10,251 nucleotides of DNA from Alphaproteobacteria bacterium (GTDB taxonomy: Bacteria > Pseudomonadota > Alphaproteobacteria > Rhodobacterales > Rhodobacteraceae): positions 1 through 10,251 of the forward strand of contig RFIR01000093.1 in NCBI GenBank assembly GCA_003695135.1, written 5' to 3'. Positions within the stretch are counted from its first letter, which is position 1, and every line of letters begins with the position of its first letter. Position numbers and translations under genes: made by a program. The notes beneath the pieces were generated by a model that was given only the letters and a program-made list of their open reading frames with translations, did no database searches and was not told the DNA's origin. Positions 6,881-10,251 of the stretch are shown here, piece by piece.

Positions 6881-7544
6881 ATTTCAGCCCCTTCTCGGAC
6901 AGCCGGCCGCGCATGTCGTAGATGTCGAGGCCGAGCTCGCCCGCGGCAAGGCGCCGGCGCTTGGCCTCCTCGCCATCGAGCCTTGCCTGCGCCTTCTCCA
7001 TCACCGCACCCGCCTGCGCGCGCGGGACCACGCAGACCCCGTCATCATCGGCTACGATCACGTCGCCTGGATGGACCAGCGCCCCGGCGCAGACGATGGG
7101 CACGTTGACCGAACCGAGGGTCTCCTTGACCGTGCCCTGGGCGCTGATCGCGCTCGACCACACGCCGAAGCCCATCGCACGCAGGTCGCGCGTGTCGCGC
7201 ACGCCGGCATCGATGACCAGCGCACGGCAGCCGCGGGCCATGGCCGAGGTCGCCAAGAGGTCGCCGAAATAGCCCATGTCGCAGGGCGCGGTGGGGGCGA
7301 GCACCATGATGTCGCCCTCGGCAAGCTGCTCGATGGCAACATGCACCATCCAGTTGTCGCCCGGCGGCGCGCTGATGGTGACCGCCGATCCGGCGATGGC
7401 GAAATCGGTCTGAATGGGGCGCAGGCGCGAGGACATCAGCCCCGTCCGCCCCTGCGCCTCGTGCACCGTGGCCACCCCGGCCGCACCCAGCCGCGCGATC
7501 AGCGCCGGATCGGCGCGGGCGATATCCTGAACCACGACTGCCAT
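6873..7544 (-). CDS. galC: 4-carboxy-4-hydroxy-2-oxoadipate aldolase (RraA-like)
   Basis: This 223-residue RraA-fold protein is a class II pyruvate aldolase of the LigK/GalC/ProA type: it cleaves 4-carboxy-4-hydroxy-2-oxoadipate (CHA) to pyruvate and oxaloacetate, often with oxaloacetate decarboxylase and HMG aldolase side activities. GYFGDLLATSA (residues 91-101) contains the phosphate/pyruvate-binding turn. DAGVRD (112-117) holds the Arg116-Asp117 pair corresponding to Arg123 and the metal-ligand Asp124 of the Pseudomonas enzyme. A late GDVIVADDDGVCVVP block is conserved in RraA proteins. The regulator RraA itself lacks the long C-terminal helix (DGEEAKRRRLAAGE) found here, which favours the aldolase. 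Length fits (about 225 aa). The start has GGGGGGA upstream. It lies 60 bp after galB and overlaps galD by 8 bp. Confidence 0.92.
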   Translation of the reverse strand: MAVVVQDIARADPALIARLGAAGVATVHEAQGRTGLMSSRLRPIQTDFAIAGSAVTISAPPGDNWMVHVAIEQLAEGDIMVLAPTAPCDMGYFGDLLATSAMARGCRALVIDAGVRDTRDLRAMGFGVWSSAISAQGTVKETLGSVNVPIVCAGALVHPGDVIVADDDGVCVVPRAQAGAVMEKAQARLDGEEAKRRRLAAGELGLDIYDMRGRLSEKGLKYV

Positions 7545-7604
7545 CTGCCTGTCCCCCCTAATGGCGCGGGCGCGCCCGGCCCGAGTTCGTGCCGGCGCCC
7601 GCGT

Positions 7605-8336
7605 TCAAAGCTCGTCGACGGTGCGCGGAAAGATGGCCTGGAACCCCTCGGCATAGGCGCAATCGCGCCCGCCGGCCTGCCCGCCGGAATTGCGCTTGAA
7701 ATGGTTGGCGCGCTGCTGGGCGAGACGGGTGTAGTAGTCCCACAGATGCACCTGCCCGTTCATGCACTCCATCGCCGCGCGCTTCTTCTCCCATACCGGC
7801 GAGATGTCGAGAAACACGTTGGGTTTCCAGCCCATCTGCTCGGTCTGATGCGGCTCGAACAGATAGAGCTGCGGCGCGCCCAGCACCGTCTCGCCCGGAT
7901 TGTGGCCCCAGGCCTGGGCGATCATCCGGGTCTCCAGCGCGATCTGCGTGGTGTACATGTGGTCGGTGTTGTAGGGGTCGTATTGCGAATGGCTCATCAT
8001 GAAGGCGGGCTGGACGCGGCGGACGACATCGACGAGGCGGAACTTGTCCTCGCGGTCGAGATGCAGCGGATAGTCGCCCAGATCCATGGCGACCAGATCG
8101 TGCACGCCCAGCACCTCGGCCGCCGCCTCCGCCTCGGCCCGGCGGACCGCCTTGACCTCGTCGAGGCTCTTGCCCTGCTTCCACAGCCGCGCGCTCTCGC
8201 CGCGCTCGCCGAAGCTGAGGCAGACCACCGTGACCGCGTAGCCCTTCTCGGCATGCAGGGCGATCGCCCCGCCGCAGCGCCAGACGAAATCGGCGGCATG
8301 GGCCGAGATGATGAGGGCGGTCCTGGCAGCGGTCAT
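7605..8336 (-). CDS. galB: 4-oxalomesaconate hydratase, PIG-L family
   Basis: The 243-residue product is a PIG-L-fold, zinc-dependent protein; in Pseudomonas GalB this fold hydrates the isomerised 4-oxalomesaconate to CHA rather than removing acetyl groups. SAHAADFVWRCGG carries the first metal motif, AHxxD with His13 and Asp16; Asp125-His126 in YNTDHMY supply the second. FGERGES (42-48) and KAVRRAEAEAA (62-72) are typical of the GalB branch. It is slightly shorter than Pseudomonas GalB (about 258 aa), with no missing core motif. The ATG at 8336 is chosen over a longer frame starting at 8399 because GGAGG lies eight bases upstream. It is the first gene of the minus-strand string and is divergent from the DUF1932 gene, so the operon promoter should lie in 8337-8503. 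Sphingobium uses the unrelated amidohydrolase LigJ for this step. Confidence 0.92.
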   Translation of the reverse strand: MTAARTALIISAHAADFVWRCGGAIALHAEKGYAVTVVCLSFGERGESARLWKQGKSLDEVKAVRRAEAEAAAEVLGVHDLVAMDLGDYPLHLDREDKFRLVDVVRRVQPAFMMSHSQYDPYNTDHMYTTQIALETRMIAQAWGHNPGETVLGAPQLYLFEPHQTEQMGWKPNVFLDISPVWEKKRAAMECMNGQVHLWDYYTRLAQQRANHFKRNSGGQAGGRDCAYAEGFQAIFPRTVDEL

Positions 8337-8503
8337 GGGCTGGCCTCCGGGTGGTTCCGATCCTGCCGCATCCTTGCCGCAGGCGCCGGAAGGGCACAAA
8401 TTGAAATGCCGCCGGGTCGATAAGAAATGTCTATAGCTTCTGTGCGCGGCGCGATTCCTGTGGCAGTCTCGGCGCCTCCCACGGGCAGCGGCGGGACGCA
8501 GGC
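8337..8503. promoter_or_regulatory. Divergent promoter region with candidate LysR-type dyad (8420-8434)
   Basis: These 167 bp separate the divergent galB operon and DUF1932 gene and must drive at least one of them. The middle is less GC-rich than the genes. ATAAGAAATGTCTAT (8420-8434) is an imperfect dyad that satisfies the LysR T-N11-A rule; AGAA and TTCT also flank its right part. LysR regulators commonly bind such sites between divergent catabolic promoters, and gallate genes of Pseudomonas are controlled by the LysR-type GalR, but no regulator gene is in the window. A TTGAAA at 8401-8406 has no well-placed -10 partner. The region is certain to be intergenic; the operator is a guess. Confidence 0.35.
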
Positions 8504-9388
8504 ATGAATGACGAGACGAGACTGGAGCGGCTGGCCTTCATCGGTTTCGGCGAGGCCGCGACCGCCTTTCTGACCGGCTGGGCGGATCGGCGCCCGGCGC
8601 GGGTTTCGGCCTTCGACATCAAGACCGATGCGCCGCAGACCCGAACGGAGATGCTCGCGCGCTATGAGGCGCATGTCATCTGCGGCGCGATGGAGATCGC
8701 GGCCGCGCTGGAAGAGGCGGAGGCGGTCTTCAGCGTCGTGACCGCCGATCAGGCGCTGGCGGCAGCGCGTGCGGCGGCGCCGGCCCTGCCGGAGGGCGCG
8801 CTGTGGCTCGACTGCAATTCCTGCGCGCCGGAAACCAAGCGCCGGGCGGCGGAGGCGATCGAGGCGGCGGGCGGGCGCTATGTCGATGTCGCGGTGATGG
8901 CGCCGGTGCGCAAGCTGCAGCACCGGGTGCCTTTGCTGGTCTCCGGGCCCCATGCGGGGCTGGCCTGCGCCGTGCTGCGCGGGCTCGACATGCGCCCCGA
9001 GATCGCCGGCGACACAGTCGGCCAGGCCTCCACCGTCAAGATGCTGCGCTCGGTGATGGTCAAGGGGCTGGAGGCGCTCTGCGCCGAATGCTTCCTCGCC
9101 GCGCGGCGGGCGGGGGTGGAGGCGCAGGTACTGGCCTCGCTGGAAGCCTCCGATCCCGACATCGACTGGCGCCACCGCGCGAGCTACAATCTGGAACGGA
9201 TGATGGTCCATGGCACCCGGCGCGCGGCCGAGATGCGCGAGGTCGCCGCCACTCTCTCTGCGCTGGGACTGCCCGGCGGGCTGAGCCCGGCCATCGCCGA
9301 ATGGCAGGAGGCGATCGCCCGACTCGGCCTCGATCCCGGCGCGGACGAGCTGAGCGAACGCCTCGACCGGGTGCTGGCGAAGCTGTGA
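8504..9388 (+). CDS. NAD(P)-dependent dehydrogenase, 3-hydroxyacid dehydrogenase type with DUF1932 domain
   Basis: The 294-residue product has the architecture of 6-phosphogluconate/3-hydroxyisobutyrate dehydrogenase relatives: an N-terminal Rossmann fold (LAFIGFGEAATAF, residues 10-22, GxGxxA), Asp38 at the end of the second strand (AFDIK, favouring NAD over NADP), LDCNSCAPETK (102-112), YVDVAVMAPV (126-135) in the place of the family DAPVSG motif, and Lys179 in STVKMLRS as candidate catalytic lysine. The C-terminal helical part, about 195-265, is DUF1932. The start has GGGA seven bases upstream. It is the only plus-strand gene and is divergent from galB. It probably oxidises or reduces a hydroxyacid or keto acid; it is not a LigC-type (Gfo/Idh/MocA) CHMS dehydrogenase. 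Its link to the gallate branch is inferred only from position. Confidence 0.85.
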   Translation: MNDETRLERLAFIGFGEAATAFLTGWADRRPARVSAFDIKTDAPQTRTEMLARYEAHVICGAMEIAAALEEAEAVFSVVTADQALAAARAAAPALPEGALWLDCNSCAPETKRRAAEAIEAAGGRYVDVAVMAPVRKLQHRVPLLVSGPHAGLACAVLRGLDMRPEIAGDTVGQASTVKMLRSVMVKGLEALCAECFLAARRAGVEAQVLASLEASDPDIDWRHRASYNLERMMVHGTRRAAEMREVAATLSALGLPGGLSPAIAEWQEAIARLGLDPGADELSERLDRVLAKL

Positions 9389-9413
9389 GCGGGCCGCGGC
9401 GGGACGGAGAGGG

Positions 9414-9432
9414 TCCGGGGTTCGGGCCCGGA
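9414..9432. repeat. Hairpin shortly after the DUF1932 gene
   Basis: TCCGGG (9414-9419) and CCCGGA (9427-9432) can pair around a 7-nt loop, starting 26 bases after the stop codon of the dehydrogenase gene. No T-run follows. It is a possible weak terminator or transcript-end stabiliser, best read together with the two following hairpins. Confidence 0.35.
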
Positions 9433-9433
9433 G

Positions 9434-9480
9434 CGTGTCGCATGAATCGAGTCCTTCCGCCCATGGCGCGAAGCGACACG
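9434..9480. repeat. 8-bp inverted repeat in convergent spacer
   Basis: CGTGTCGC (9434-9441) is inverted as GCGACACG (9473-9480), with a 31-nt spacer. It lies directly between the two shorter hairpins on either side. It may be a long-loop stem or a pair of protein-binding sites; GC content makes an 8-bp match less remarkable. Confidence 0.3.
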
Positions 9481-9483
9481 GGC

Positions 9484-9513
9484 ATGCGCCCGCCCGCCCC
9501 ATGGCGGGCGCAT
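9484..9513. terminator. Candidate bidirectional terminator hairpin, 11-bp perfect stem
   Basis: ATGCGCCCGCC (9484-9494), an 8-nt loop and GGCGGGCGCAT (9503-9513) form a perfect 11-bp stem; an alternative 8-bp stem with a CCAT loop uses overlapping bases. It sits between two convergent genes (dehydrogenase end 9388, SulP end 9630), exactly where a shared terminator is expected. No U-tract follows on either strand, so a canonical intrinsic terminator is not shown. Nothing resembling a gene is seen in the rest of the 241-bp spacer. Confidence 0.45.
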
Positions 9514-9629
9514 TCGCGCCCACCCGGGCGGTCGCCTCCCCTTGCGTCGGGAACGGGGGCGAACCGGATTGGAAATGACGCGCCTTGGCGATCAGCAAAT
9601 GGCCGCATTCCAGTCGCGGCGGGGCCGGT

Positions 9630-10251
9630 TCACGGCGCCTGCCGCGCGCGTTCGGTGCCCTCGACCCCGCTCCGCCCGTCCCCGCGCCCGGTCAGAGCGC
9701 ACCAGGCATCGTATTGCGACAGGAAGATGCGGCCGTTGAGCTCTTCCAGAAGATGGCTGCGCTTCAACCGGTCCATCACCGGTCCCTTCACCTCGGAGAA
9801 GTGAAAGCCGATGCCGGCATCGCGCAGACGCCGGTTGAGCTCCTCCAGCGTCTCCAGCGCCGAAAAGTCGATCTCGTTGACCGCCGACATCATCAGCACC
9901 ACGTTGCGGATCGGATCGCCGCGATGGATCCGCTCCAGGATCATCTCCTCCACGAAGCGGGCATTGACGAAATAGAGGCTCTCGTCGACCCGCAGGGTCA
10001 GAAGGCCGGGGTCGACCTCCACCTTGTGCCGGCGGATGTTGCGCATGTGATGGGTGCCCGGCACCAGCCCGACCTCGGCGACATGCGGGCGGGCGGTGTT
10101 GTAGAGATGGAGCAGCAGCGACACGATCACGCCCGCGGCCACGCCCGCCTCCACGCCCGCGCCCAGCGTGACGAGGATGGTCGCGGCGACGGCAAGGAAA
10201 TCGGCGCGGCGATAGGCCCATGTCCGGCGCAGGATCGAGAAATCGACCAGA
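9630..10251 (-). CDS. SulP family anion transporter, C-terminal part with STAS domain, 5' end beyond window
   Basis: The frame runs in from the right edge and covers the last 206 residues. The first part reads DFSILRRTWAYRRADFLAVAA, the conserved cytoplasmic loop of SulP permeases before the last membrane helices, followed by two hydrophobic stretches (VAATILVTLGAGVEAGV and VAAGVIVSLLLHLY) and then TARPHVAEVGLVPGTHHMRN, the typical linker into the STAS domain. The STAS domain includes ESLYFVNARFVEE and NEIDFSALETLEELN, the latter bearing the ID-S-A loop that is often the phosphorylation or ligand site. The protein should sit in the inner membrane and carry sulfate, bicarbonate or dicarboxylate; substrate cannot be told from this part. 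The GTG at 10154 is internal, not a start. It converges on the DUF1932 gene and is probably unrelated to the catabolic genes, though SulP members can take up dicarboxylates. Confidence 0.93.
   Translation of the reverse strand, partial: LVDFSILRRTWAYRRADFLAVAATILVTLGAGVEAGVAAGVIVSLLLHLYNTARPHVAEVGLVPGTHHMRNIRRHKVEVDPGLLTLRVDESLYFVNARFVEEMILERIHRGDPIRNVVLMMSAVNEIDFSALETLEELNRRLRDAGIGFHFSEVKGPVMDRLKRSHLLEELNGRIFLSQYDAWCALTGRGDGRSGVEGTERARQAP

Noticed and set aside
7605..8399. Longer start for galB at 8399
   Set aside because: The extra 21 residues match nothing in the family, and GGAGG stands at the right distance before the ATG at 8336.
3478..8423. Series of long plus-strand frames (near 3478-4935, 4527-5762, 5654-7108, 6840-8423)
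   Set aside because: All are antisense shadows typical of GC-rich DNA, with low-complexity composition and no family motifs, covering well-supported minus-strand genes.
8333..9598. Minus-strand frame of 421 codons opposite the DUF1932 gene
   Set aside because: The plus-strand translation has clear Rossmann and DUF1932 features, whereas this frame shows no motif and would cross the divergent promoter.
1..10251. CRISPR arrays, tRNA or rRNA genes, toxin-antitoxin or phage-defence genes
   Set aside because: No regularly spaced repeats, cloverleaf sequence, or defence-type domains were seen; the content is metabolic throughout.

Overview
The window is GC-rich, densely packed bacterial DNA. Codon use, strong AGGAGG/GGGGGA-type ribosome binding sites and gene content suggest an alphaproteobacterium, perhaps of the Rhodobacteraceae or Rhodospirillales type; this is inference, since no rRNA or other phylogenetic marker is present. 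It is a catabolic island. All main genes lie on the minus strand except one dehydrogenase at 8504-9388.

Right-hand block, in minus-strand order: galB-type hydratase (8336-7605), galC/ligK-type aldolase (7544-6873), galD-type tautomerase (6880-5789) and ligI-type lactonase (5792-4911). Together they form the complete lower branch of the protocatechuate 4,5-cleavage/gallate pathway: 2-pyrone-4,6-dicarboxylate (PDC) is opened, isomerised, hydrated and split to pyruvate and oxaloacetate. The last three genes overlap by 8 and 4 bp. No ring-cleavage dioxygenase and no ligC-type dehydrogenase is visible. A divergent DUF1932 3-hydroxyacid-dehydrogenase-like gene shares the upstream region with galB.

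Middle block, same strand and downstream: a flavin-dependent monooxygenase (4809-3523), a RidA-family protein (3518-3102) and a DUF1028 Ntn-hydrolase-like protein (3097-2423), each pair separated by only 4 bp. After a 508-bp gene-free stretch with a strikingly AT-rich core comes a partial trimethylamine/dimethylamine/histamine-dehydrogenase family flavoprotein (1914 to the left edge). Its substrate-pocket residues differ from trimethylamine dehydrogenase and look histamine-dehydrogenase-like.

Taken together, nitrogen chemistry (amine dehydrogenase, RidA, DUF1028), an oxygenase-type flavoprotein and a pathway to central metabolites are co-located. One reading is a route for a nitrogen-containing (hetero)aromatic or aromatic amine that converges on PDC/4-oxalomesaconate; another is two independent catabolic modules that happen to be neighbours. 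The right edge holds the C-terminal end of a SulP anion transporter, separated from the island by a hairpin-rich convergent spacer.
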